From Paludibacter sp. (GTDB lineage: Bacteria; Bacteroidota; Bacteroidia; Bacteroidales; Paludibacteraceae): 5,373 nt of DNA. Below the pieces are notes generated by a model. The model was given only the letters and a program-made list of their open reading frames with translations. It was not told the origin of the DNA and did not search any database. This document shows, in pieces, positions 1 to 5,315 of this stretch (position 1 is the first letter of the stretch; each line of letters starts with the position of its first letter). The stretch lies in the NCBI GenBank assembly GCA_030655595.1, contig JAUSNQ010000033.1, positions 1 through 5,373 on the forward strand, in the 5' to 3' direction. The translations under genes and the position numbers were made by a program.

Positions 1-431
1 GCAAATATCTTCTGGAGACTCAAATCCATGATGCCATAGTCTTTGACAATTGACTGCAAATCAACTACATTCTCAGGTTTAAACTTGTGATGCTTATTCA
101 GAGCAGTAAAATCATCTTTCAATGCCAACCCTATTTTCAAAATAGACTTATCAGATAAAAATGCACCCAACTCCCGAGGAAAAGAAATTCTATTCAGTCG
201 GAAAAGGTAACAATGATTGGGAGTTGAAATTTGCAATAAAGCAACTTTATGCAGCACTCCCTTTCTGAATGAAGGTTTTGTTTCCGTATCAATCCCTACG
301 ATTTTATGTTGCTGTAAATCCAACATGGCATCATACACTTTTTCATCACTATCTACAACTGTAACCTCGCCCTCAAACATGACGACAGGCAGTTGATTAA
401 CATCTTCTTTAGTTATTTTTGATTTAATCAT
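1..431 (-). CDS. RNase D-like 3'-5' exonuclease (DEDD family), C-terminus beyond the window
   Basis: The first 143 complete codons of a gene that runs off the left edge are present. The family removes nucleotides from RNA or DNA 3' ends with two metal ions held by acidic residues. Seen: the Exo I motif D48-T-E50 within GIDTETKPSF, followed by the core strand VALLQIS (63-69); an Exo II region LKIGLALKDDFTAL (98-111) resembling the WRN-type form with D107 as the likely acidic ligand; then VVDLQ (122-126) and DLSLQKIFA, the usual stretch before Exo III. The Exo III tyrosine/aspartate motif is not in the window, so catalytic completeness cannot be judged. The ATG at 429-431 is chosen because it lies 7 bp after the DUF5063 stop and gives a normal N-terminus. 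It has no promoter of its own and is probably co-transcribed with DUF5063. RNA as substrate is inferred only from the family. Confidence 0.88.
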   Translation of the reverse strand, partial: MIKSKITKEDVNQLPVVMFEGEVTVVDSDEKVYDAMLDLQQHKIVGIDTETKPSFRKGVLHKVALLQISTPNHCYLFRLNRISFPRELGAFLSDKSILKIGLALKDDFTALNKHHKFKPENVVDLQSIVKDYGIMDLSLQKIF

Positions 432-438
432 TTGATAA

Positions 439-1062
439 TTAATGGTTTATTTCATCATCTCGCAAGAAACCTAAAAATGAATTTCTATCAATTTTATTTG
501 TTTGAGCATCTTCTTGTAACTGATTTTCCACTTCAAAATTATCGCTATACCGGATATTGTGCAAAGCCCGCAATGCATTCAAGGATTTTTGTCCCCAGTG
601 CACACCAAAAGCCTCCAAACAAGTTGCCAAAGCATCATTCATGATCTCAGTATCGGCTAACTGATAATTTGCGGCAAAATCTTTCAATTCCTGATAAACA
701 TCTGCTAAATTCTCGGATACAAAAGCAGCTATAGGTGTATCACTCAGCGTCATGTCCGGATGAAAGGTCTCTAAATAAGAATCCTTTTCGCCCAGCAACA
801 ATTCAATTTGTCCTTTGATATCGTTGTAATCAGCTTCTGTGACAAACTTTTCTGTTATGTCATCATACACCCGCGGTGGAATTTCCAGCATGGATGTTTT
901 CAGGTACAACAGTGCCAGAATTTTCGCTCCTTTGTTTACAAATTCTTGCGTGCCAAATTCTGCTGCATGCTCAAAAAACAGACAAGTTTCTGCTGCAACT
1001 GTTACAAAATCAATTACTTGAGGAGAATATACTATGTGATCGGGAAGATTATCTATTTCCAT
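439..1062 (-). CDS. DUF5063 family protein, function unknown
   Basis: A 207-residue acidic, soluble protein with no signal peptide or membrane segment, predicted by eye to be mostly helical. I assign it to DUF5063, a family found largely in Bacteroidota, from its length, its composition, the conserved-looking stretch around HWGQKSLNALRALHNIRY (about 153-170), and its position just upstream of an RNase D-like exonuclease, an arrangement I recall from Bacteroides relatives. No catalytic motif is evident. The ATG at 1060-1062 is supported by a perfect TAnnTTTG box 20 bp upstream. It is the first gene of a two-gene operon, and the 7-bp gap to the exonuclease suggests linked expression. A shared role in RNA metabolism is only a guess from context. 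The family name is from memory, not a search. Confidence 0.85.
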   Translation of the reverse strand: MEIDNLPDHIVYSPQVIDFVTVAAETCLFFEHAAEFGTQEFVNKGAKILALLYLKTSMLEIPPRVYDDITEKFVTEADYNDIKGQIELLLGEKDSYLETFHPDMTLSDTPIAAFVSENLADVYQELKDFAANYQLADTEIMNDALATCLEAFGVHWGQKSLNALRALHNIRYSDNFEVENQLQEDAQTNKIDRNSFLGFLRDDEINH

Positions 1063-1081
1063 TATTTTAAAATTCGTGATG

Positions 1082-1113
1082 CAAAAGTAAAAAAAATATT
1101 GCGGGGGTGAAAA
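1082..1113 (-). promoter_or_regulatory. Bacteroidota-type promoter for the DUF5063-exonuclease operon
   Basis: Read on the minus strand, TACTTTTG (1082-1089) is a perfect match to the Bacteroides -7 consensus TAnnTTTG and is followed by C. An AT-rich TTTT (1110-1113) sits 20 bp upstream, where TTTG is expected at -33, so that element is weak. Transcription would start around 1075, leaving a short leader of about a dozen bases before the ATG at 1062. No Shine-Dalgarno is visible, which is normal for this phylum. Confidence 0.65.
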
Positions 1114-1115
1114 TT

Positions 1116-1128
1116 AACAATCATTGTT
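1116..1128. promoter_or_regulatory. Small inverted repeat, possible operator, in divergent intergenic region
   Basis: AACAAT-C-ATTGTT is a perfect 6-1-6 inverted repeat. It lies just upstream of the promoter for the minus-strand DUF5063 operon and about 65 bp ahead of the DUF2007 start on the plus strand, where a dimeric regulator could affect both. It is AT-rich and short, so chance occurrence is quite possible. Confidence 0.25.
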
Positions 1129-1192
1129 GTAAACATTTTTAGGTTTTGTATTGTTTTACAGACAGCAAGTTAAACCTCATAATCCCGCTATC

Positions 1193-1423
1193 ATGGAAGA
1201 AAAGATTGTTCGACTAAAAAACTACGAGAGAATGGAAGAGGCGATGCTTGACCAATCTGTACTTAAAGAAAATAATATTTCGAGTTCTATATACAACTCA
1301 GCGAGTGCCGACATACTTCCAATGCTTTACGAGATTAACGAAGGAGTTGCAATCATGGTTTTCGAAAAAGATTTAAAAAATGCTTGGGAAATTCTGAAAG
1401 AATATCATCAAACTGATGCTTGA
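1193..1423 (+). CDS. DUF2007 (putative signal-transducing) small protein
   Basis: A 76-residue soluble protein matching the DUF2007 pattern: an N-terminal strand (EKIVRLKNYERMEEA), a helix (AMLDQSVLKENNI) leading to a second strand, a loop with NSASADILPMLYEINEGVAIMVFEKDL, and a final helix NAWEILKEY. In this family the conserved features are a hydrophobic strand before the final helix and the A-x-x-I/L-L pattern in that helix, both visible here. It is described in databases as a putative signal-transducing protein with a PII-like fold; partner and ligand are unknown. The ATG at 1193 is preferred over an in-frame TTG at 1151, because the 14 extra residues look unlike the family and lie in leader sequence. 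It is a single gene, convergent with folK with only 13 bp between the stops. Confidence 0.82.
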   Translation: MEEKIVRLKNYERMEEAMLDQSVLKENNISSSIYNSASADILPMLYEINEGVAIMVFEKDLKNAWEILKEYHQTDA

Positions 1424-1436
1424 TTCTTTAAAAAGT

Positions 1437-1847
1437 CTAAATCAACCCAAGAATTTCGTTTAATGGTTTCATAACAAAGTCCCGTTCCTTCATGTGAGGG
1501 TGCGGGACTTTCAATTCAGGTAAATCAATAATCTGATCTTCATATAACAAAATGTCAATATCAATAATCCTGTCGGCATATACCCCATCGACAGATTTGT
1601 ACAATCTACCCATCTCCTGCTCAATCTCCTGAAGCTGATGCAATAATGCCAATGGTTGAAGGTCAGTCTCTACCAACACAACAACATTGACAAACTGATT
1701 TTCAGACTGAAAACCCTGTGGTTCTGATTCGTAAAAAGTTGATTGTTGCAAAACATGTCCTGTTTTGCTTGAAATTTGACGAATTGCGTAGTCGATATAC
1801 TGCCGTTTATCCCCCAAATTACTACCTAAACCTAAAAATGTTTTCAT
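1437..1847 (-). CDS. folK: 2-amino-4-hydroxy-6-hydroxymethyldihydropteridine diphosphokinase (HPPK)
   Basis: HPPK transfers pyrophosphate from ATP to 6-hydroxymethyl-7,8-dihydropterin, the step before dihydropteroate synthase in folate synthesis; it is cytoplasmic. The 136-residue protein has the whole signature: GLGSNLGD at 6-13; YESEPQGF at 39-46 followed by QFVN; and DRIIDIDILLY at 92-102, with D96 and D98 as the two magnesium ligands. VPHPHMKERDFVMKPL at 114-129 supplies H116 and R122, the counterparts of catalytic/binding residues in E. coli HPPK. The length is slightly below the E. coli enzyme (about 159), as in other compact members. Its ATG overlaps the stop of the ABC-F gene (ATGA, 1844-1847), so it is probably translationally coupled and driven from the promoter near 3803. 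Function confidence is high. Confidence 0.96.
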   Translation of the reverse strand: MKTFLGLGSNLGDKRQYIDYAIRQISSKTGHVLQQSTFYESEPQGFQSENQFVNVVVLVETDLQPLALLHQLQEIEQEMGRLYKSVDGVYADRIIDIDILLYEDQIIDLPELKVPHPHMKERDFVMKPLNEILGLI

Positions 1848-3787
1848 ATTTCACTCAATTCAAGCCAACGCATCGTTTTGTCATCGATTAATTTGTTCAG
1901 TTCGGCAAAACGTTTTGAGGCAATCATAATTTCGTCATTGCTTAATTCACCTGAAGAAAGAGCAGTTTCAATTTTTATTTTTTCTGATTCCAACAATGGA
2001 ATTTCCTTTTCCAAAGATTCAAATTCTTGTTTTTCCTTGAAACTCATTTTGCGTTTGGGAGTTTCAGATTGTTTTTCAGATGTAATGGATGATGAACCTA
2101 ACACAATAGGTGATGATTCAGACGCAATGGGTGATGAACCTGACGCAATGGGTGATGATTTTTTAGACGCACTATAGTGCGTCTCTACAGGGGCCTTTCG
2201 CTCTTCGCTAACAAACTCCCAATCCCTATAATCTGAATAATTTCCGGGAAAATCCTTGATTTCTGCATCGCCTTTGAAAACCAGCAAATGATCGACAACC
2301 TTGTCCATAAAATAGCGGTCGTGACTCACGACAATCACACATCCTTTAAATGACTGCAGGTATTCCTCCAGAATATTCAGGGTAACAATATCTAAGTCAT
2401 TCGTTGGCTCATCGAGCACCAGGAAATTAGGATTTCGCATGAGAACAGTACAAAGATGCAACCTTCTTTTTTCCCCACCACTTAATTTATACACATAATT
2501 ATACTGTGTTTCAGGAGTAAAAAGAAAATGCAGCAAAAACTGTGAGGCAGACATTTTCTTACCATTGCCCAGATTGACTTCTTCTGCAATATCCCGCACC
2601 ACGTCAATCACTTTCATTTGTTCATCAAAAGCCAATCCATCCTGACTGTAATATCCGAACACAACCGTTTCACCTACATCAAACGAACCACTGTCGGGCT
2701 TGACTTCCCCCAGCAACATTTTCAAAAAGGTAGTTTTACCTGTGCCATTTTTCCCTATAATACCCATTTTCTCATAGCGGGCAAAATTATAGTAAAATTG
2801 ATCCAGAATTTTATAATCGCCATATGCTTTTGAAATATATTTTGCTTCAAATATCTTTGAGCCAAGATAAGACGCTTTGACATCCAATTGTACCTTGTCG
2901 TTGTTGAAACGCAGTTTTGCCCGCTCTTCAATATCCTGAAAACGATCGATACGCGATTTTGCCTTGGTTGCTCTCGCTTGCGGTTGTCTCCGCATCCATT
3001 CTAATTCCTTGCGATACAGATTCACGGTCCTTTCAGTCTCTGCTCCAAAAGCATCCAAGCGTTCTTCCCTTTTTTCCAGATAATAGCTATAATTACCCGA
3101 ATATTGAAATAACTTATGTTGATCAATCTCAATAATATGAGTACAAACCCGATCAAGAAAATAACGGTCGTGTGTCACCATCAACAAGGCCATGGATGAA
3201 CGTTTCAGAAAATCCTCCAGCCATTCCACCATCTCCAGATCCAAGTGGTTGGTCGGCTCATCTAAAATCAATAAATCAGGCTCGCCAATCAGCACATTCG
3301 CCAAAGCCACCCTTTTCAACTGACCGCCCGATAATTCGCCAATTTTTTGTTCAAAGTTCGTGATTTTCAGCTTTCCGAGCACTTGTTTGATGCGCGATTC
3401 ATAATCCCAGGCATTGAAATGATCCATGCGTGACATGATATCTGACAAATCATCGTGATTCCCCGACAACATGCTATGCTCATAATCTGCAATGGTTCTT
3501 ACTACCTCATTATCAGATTGCAAACAAGCATCGATAACCGACAATTCTTTAGGGAAATCAGGAGATTGTTCTAAGTAGCTTACTCTTAAATCACGCTTGA
3601 AAGAGATGGTTCCATGATCGTAATCCTCTTTTCCTGTGATAATATTCAACAGGGTCGTTTTGCCGGTTCCGTTTTTCGCAATCAAAGCAATTCGCTGATT
3701 ATCAGCAATGCCAAAAGCAATATTTTCAAAAAGGAGCTGATCACCGAATGATTTGGTGAGATTTTCTATTTGGAGGTAATTGATCAT
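1844..3787 (-). CDS. uup: ABC-F family ATPase, Uup-like
   Basis: A 647-residue protein with two ABC domains and no membrane segments. ABC-F proteins bind the ribosomal E site and relieve stalled or colliding ribosomes. Domain 1: Walker A AKNGTGKTT (37-45), signature LSGGQ (152-156), Walker B LLILDEP with E177, H-loop H206. The interdomain linker (about 226-310) has the basic stretch RRQPQARATKAKSRI (266-280) expected to reach the P-site tRNA. Domain 2: Walker A GKNGTGKTT (345-353), signature LSGGE (435-439), Walker B FLVLDEP with E460, H-loop H489. Residues 571-647 are a charged coiled-coil C-terminal domain, which points to Uup rather than EttA or resistance types. The ATG at 3785-3787 is chosen because the in-frame ATG 39 bp upstream lies before the TATCTTTG promoter box. 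The linker at 535-569 holds an unusual low-complexity repeat. The exact subfamily is inferred from architecture. Confidence 0.93.
   Translation of the reverse strand: MINYLQIENLTKSFGDQLLFENIAFGIADNQRIALIAKNGTGKTTLLNIITGKEDYDHGTISFKRDLRVSYLEQSPDFPKELSVIDACLQSDNEVVRTIADYEHSMLSGNHDDLSDIMSRMDHFNAWDYESRIKQVLGKLKITNFEQKIGELSGGQLKRVALANVLIGEPDLLILDEPTNHLDLEMVEWLEDFLKRSSMALLMVTHDRYFLDRVCTHIIEIDQHKLFQYSGNYSYYLEKREERLDAFGAETERTVNLYRKELEWMRRQPQARATKAKSRIDRFQDIEERAKLRFNNDKVQLDVKASYLGSKIFEAKYISKAYGDYKILDQFYYNFARYEKMGIIGKNGTGKTTFLKMLLGEVKPDSGSFDVGETVVFGYYSQDGLAFDEQMKVIDVVRDIAEEVNLGNGKKMSASQFLLHFLFTPETQYNYVYKLSGGEKRRLHLCTVLMRNPNFLVLDEPTNDLDIVTLNILEEYLQSFKGCVIVVSHDRYFMDKVVDHLLVFKGDAEIKDFPGNYSDYRDWEFVSEERKAPVETHYSASKKSSPIASGSSPIASESSPIVLGSSSITSEKQSETPKRKMSFKEKQEFESLEKEIPLLESEKIKIETALSSGELSNDEIMIASKRFAELNKLIDDKTMRWLELSEI
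2081..2164 (-). repeat. Four 21-bp tandem repeats in the ABC-F linker
   Basis: Four consecutive 21-bp units (2081-2101, 2102-2122, 2123-2143, 2144-2164) vary on the plus-strand core CGCAATGGGTGATGA. The two right-hand units share their first 15 bases exactly, and the leftmost is the most diverged. On the coding strand they give four seven-residue copies of the type GSSPIAS (residues 542-569), a Ser/Pro-rich flexible linker between the second ABC domain and the coiled-coil domain. The unit length is a multiple of three, so copy number can change without breaking the frame. Confidence 0.9.
2165..2184. repeat. Perfect 20-bp palindrome inside the ABC-F gene
   Basis: AGACGCACTATAGTGCGTCT equals its own reverse complement over all 20 bases. 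It abuts the last 21-bp repeat unit with no gap and encodes residues 535-541 (ETHYSAS). On the right it continues CTACA, so the minus strand reads TGTAG-AGACGC; the left flank lacks the matching TGTAG. This resembles half-eroded copies of small GTAGAGACGC-type palindromic repeats that I recall from cyanobacteria and some Bacteroidota, though I could not search for other copies. Confidence 0.85.
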
Positions 3788-3802
3788 ATTTATAATAAAA
3801 TG

Positions 3803-3810
3803 CAAAGATA
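3803..3810 (-). promoter_or_regulatory. Promoter -7 box for the ABC-F-folK operon
   Basis: On the minus strand TATCTTTG, followed by C, is a perfect TAnnTTTG match, 15 bp before the chosen ABC-F start. The transcript would have a very short leader of about 10 bases. No good TTTG -33 element lies at the usual 20-bp spacing. The box argues against the upstream in-frame ATG at 3826, which would not be on the transcript. Confidence 0.65.
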
Positions 3811-3909
3811 CGGTTTTACATCTCAATCACCATCATGTAATAAACTAATCAAAACGTAAAAAAATGTGTTAATTTGTGTATTCCAGCTATTTCAAAACAT
3901 AAAAAATAT

Positions 3910-3917
3910 TACCTTTG
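3910..3917 (+). promoter_or_regulatory. Promoter -7 box for the rubrerythrin gene
   Basis: TACCTTTG followed by C is a perfect match to TAnnTTTG, 63 bp ahead of the rubrerythrin ATG. This implies a leader of roughly 55-60 bases with no obvious hairpin or Shine-Dalgarno. A TTTC at 3890-3893 is the nearest -33 candidate but is spaced only 16 bp away. No convincing PerR or OxyR operator was seen. The box is about 100 bp from the divergent ABC-F promoter, so the two lie back to back. Confidence 0.65.
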
Positions 3918-3980
3918 CCCTAAGAGTAAAAAAATTAATTATCAACTGATGAAATAGAAATTCATCCAAACAATTAAACA

Positions 3981-4316
3981 ATGGCATCATTAAAAGGAAC
4001 ACAAACCGAAAAGAATTTATTGATCTCTTTCGCAGGAGAAAGTCAGGCACGCATGCGATACACCATGTTTGCAAGTAAAGCTAAAAAAGAAGGTTTCGAA
4101 CAAATTGCAGGAGTATTCTTAGAAACTGCTGAACAAGAAAAAGAGCACGCCAAAAAATTCTTCAGTTATTTGGAAGGCGGCATAGTTGAAATCAATGCTT
4201 CTTATCCCGCAGGAATCGTAGGCACAACTGCCGATAACTTACTCGCAGCTGCCATGGGTGAGCACGAAGAATGGTCACATGATTATCCGATGTTTGCCGA
4301 CATAGCCGAACAATAA
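3981..4316 (+). CDS. rbr: Truncated rubrerythrin, ferritin-like N-terminal fragment as translated
   Basis: This is the product if the TAA is a real stop: 111 residues with the first two helices and most of the third of the ferritin-like four-helix bundle. It keeps E20, the E53-x-x-H56 pair, E94 and E97, but lacks the second ExxH helix and all four rubredoxin cysteines, so it should not form a complete diiron site or accept electrons normally. The ATG at 3981 fits the family N-terminus (MASLKGTQTEKNLL) and the upstream promoter box. Peroxidase activity is unlikely. Confidence 0.6.
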   Translation: MASLKGTQTEKNLLISFAGESQARMRYTMFASKAKKEGFEQIAGVFLETAEQEKEHAKKFFSYLEGGIVEINASYPAGIVGTTADNLLAAAMGEHEEWSHDYPMFADIAEQ

Positions 4317-4556
4317 GGTTTCAAGGCAATTGCCGTATCTTTCCGTAAAATTGCCGAAGTAGAAGCCGAACACGAAAAACGCTATCGTCAGTTATTAGAA
4401 AGAGTAGAGGCTGATAAATTCTTCAACCGTGACGAAGAAATTGAATGGCAGTGTCGCAATTGCGGATATCTACATACAGGCAAAAATGCTCCGAAAATGT
4501 GTCCTGCTTGTACCCACGCACAAGCTTACTTCGAAGAAAAGAAAACAAATTATTAG
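4317..4556 (+). other. Detached rubrerythrin C-terminal segment (last bundle helix plus rubredoxin-like domain)
   Basis: Seventy-nine sense codons follow the TAA in the same frame, beginning GFKAIAVSFRKIAEVEAEHEKRY and ending in a rubredoxin-like knuckle pair, WQCRNCGY and MCPACTH. The only in-frame ATG is codon 173, inside the second knuckle, and no in-frame GTG or TTG is seen, so independent translation of a useful domain is unlikely. The lack of further damage shows that any inactivation is very recent. Confidence 0.8.
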
Positions 4557-4574
4557 AATTCAACAATGGTAATA

Positions 4575-4611
4575 GAAACAACCGTTAAACAGACTGAATA
4601 ACGGTTGTTTC
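4575..4611 (+). terminator. Probable terminator hairpin after rubrerythrin
   Basis: GAAACAACCGTT (4575-4586) pairs perfectly with AACGGTTGTTTC (4600-4611), and the adjoining A4587-T4599 adds a thirteenth pair, leaving an 11-base loop. It begins 18 bp after the rubrerythrin TAG. The run after the stem is CAATTTACAC rather than a true T-tract, but the stem base is itself A-rich on the left and T-rich on the right, so termination is plausible. Confidence 0.6.
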
Positions 4612-4615
4612 AATT

Positions 4616-4647
4616 TACACAAATACACCCCTACACAACTACACCTC
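4616..4647 (+). repeat. Four 8-bp TACACnnn tandem units in the mnmD leader
   Basis: TACAC recurs at 4616, 4624, 4632 and 4640, exactly 8 bp apart, with variable triplets (AAA, CCC, AAC, CTC) between, and a degenerate fifth unit TAACC at 4648. It fills the space between the hairpin and the mnmD ATG. It could be a protein-binding array or a dispersed intergenic repeat. No clear TAnnTTTG promoter was found here. Confidence 0.55.
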
Positions 4648-4655
4648 TAACCTGC

Positions 4656-5315
4656 ATGTCCGAAAAAATCATCCTCACCGAAGACGGCTCCCATTCGCTT
4701 TTACAAAACGAACTGAATGAAACCTATCATTCCATCCACGGTGCTATTCAGGAATCGAGACACATCTTCATTGATGCCGGATTGAAAAAACAAGCAAAAG
4801 ATACATTGCATATCCTGGAAATTGGCTTTGGCACCGGATTAAATGCATTTCTCACATTACTTGAAAGCGAATCGACACAACAAAAGATACATTACACCGC
4901 CATCGAGCTTTATCCTTTGTCAATAGAATCAGCTTTCTTATTAAACTATCCCAACCTATTAGCTCCCGAACAAAAAGACGCATTTTACCAATTGCATACA
5001 TCGCCCTGGCGGAATCACATTCAACTCACCAATCAGTTTGAACTTTATAAAATCAGAGCAGATTATTCTCTTATGACATTATCTGGCAATTTCGACCTGA
5101 TTTATTTCGATGCGTTTTCTCCGGAAAAGCAACCCGAGATGTGGACAGCAGACAGGTTCAACATGCTCTTTAACTGCTGCAATCCGGACGCCATCCTTAC
5201 TACCTATTGTGCCAAGGGAAATGTACGCAGGGCATTGCAGTCGGCAGGATTTGAGGTGGAGCGGATTCCGGGACCGCATGGAAAACGCGAAATACTAAGG
5301 GGAAGAGTCTTTTGA
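4656..5315 (+). CDS. mnmD: tRNA 5-methylaminomethyl-2-thiouridine (mnm5s2U34) methyltransferase, stand-alone MnmD
   Basis: This SAM-dependent enzyme converts nm5(s2)U to mnm5(s2)U at the wobble position of tRNAs for Lys, Glu, Gln and others; in E. coli it is the N-terminal half of the bifunctional MnmC. The 219 residues match that half alone: SAM motif I LEIGFGTGLNAFLT (54-67), an acidic residue ending the second strand (AIEL, E84), motif IV YFDAFSPEKQPEMW (150-163), and the family C-terminus TTYCAKGNVRRALQSAGFEVERIPGPHGKREILR (182-215). No FAD oxidase domain follows, so the protein is monofunctional, as usual in Bacteroidota. The ATG at 4656 is preferred to an in-frame TTG at 4605, which would lie inside the terminator hairpin and add the repeat-encoded residues. 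No partner gene is seen in the window. Confidence 0.93.
   Translation: MSEKIILTEDGSHSLLQNELNETYHSIHGAIQESRHIFIDAGLKKQAKDTLHILEIGFGTGLNAFLTLLESESTQQKIHYTAIELYPLSIESAFLLNYPNLLAPEQKDAFYQLHTSPWRNHIQLTNQFELYKIRADYSLMTLSGNFDLIYFDAFSPEKQPEMWTADRFNMLFNCCNPDAILTTYCAKGNVRRALQSAGFEVERIPGPHGKREILRGRVF

Larger units (their letters stand above)
3981..4556 (+). pseudogene. rbr: Rubrerythrin with an in-frame stop (TAA) at codon 112
   Basis: Rubrerythrin reduces hydrogen peroxide in the cytoplasm of anaerobes using a diiron site and a rubredoxin-type iron centre. Read through the TAA at 4314-4316, this frame gives 191 codons ending at TAG 4554-4556, the same length as the classical Desulfovibrio protein. Diiron ligands before the stop are E20, E53, H56, E94 and E97. 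After it come the EVEAEH helix (E128, H131) and the rubredoxin-like cysteines C158, C161, C174 and C177. The stop falls in AEQ-stop-GF, where relatives usually have an acidic or basic residue then GF, so one substitution (for example GAA to TAA) explains it. There is no frameshift or other damage. Either a recent null mutation, a sequencing error, or recoding could account for it; I favour the first two. Confidence 0.85.

Noticed and set aside
808..1110. Plus-strand open frames of 60-100 codons opposite DUF5063.
   Set aside because: They are antisense to a well-formed gene, cysteine- and aromatic-rich with no domain, and one reads through the divergent promoter.
1151..1192. A TTG start for the DUF2007 protein adding 14 residues.
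   Set aside because: The added residues are unlike the family, and the ATG at 1193 directly precedes the first predicted strand.
1420..1445. TTGATT/AATCAA inverted repeat between the DUF2007 and folK stops as a shared terminator.
   Set aside because: The stem is six AT-rich pairs with a 14-base loop and no T-tract beyond it; too weak to call.
1878..2177. A 99-codon plus-strand frame with GDE/DAMGDEP repeats.
   Set aside because: The repeat is the antisense reading of the 21-bp units in the ABC-F linker, and the sense frame carries a recognised domain structure.
3788..3826. An upstream in-frame ATG that would give the ABC-F protein 13 extra residues.
   Set aside because: It lies upstream of the TATCTTTG promoter box at 3803-3810, and the extra residues do not resemble an ABC-F N-terminus, whereas MINYLQIENLTKSFG does.
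3892..4074. A minus-strand 60-codon frame opposite the rubrerythrin start.
   Set aside because: It covers the rubrerythrin promoter and N-terminus in antisense and has no family resemblance.
4314..4316. Selenocysteine or pyrrolysine insertion at the rubrerythrin stop.
   Set aside because: The codon is TAA, not TGA or TAG, and the residue expected there is an ordinary polar one, not a metal ligand.
4325..4334. GGCAATTGCC palindrome 8 bases after the rubrerythrin stop as a readthrough-stimulating hairpin.
   Set aside because: Only three GC pairs could form around a four-base loop, too weak to be a credible recoding structure.
4605..4655. A TTG start for MnmD adding 17 residues.
   Set aside because: It lies within the right arm of the terminator hairpin and translates the TACAC repeat; family similarity begins at the ATG at 4656.
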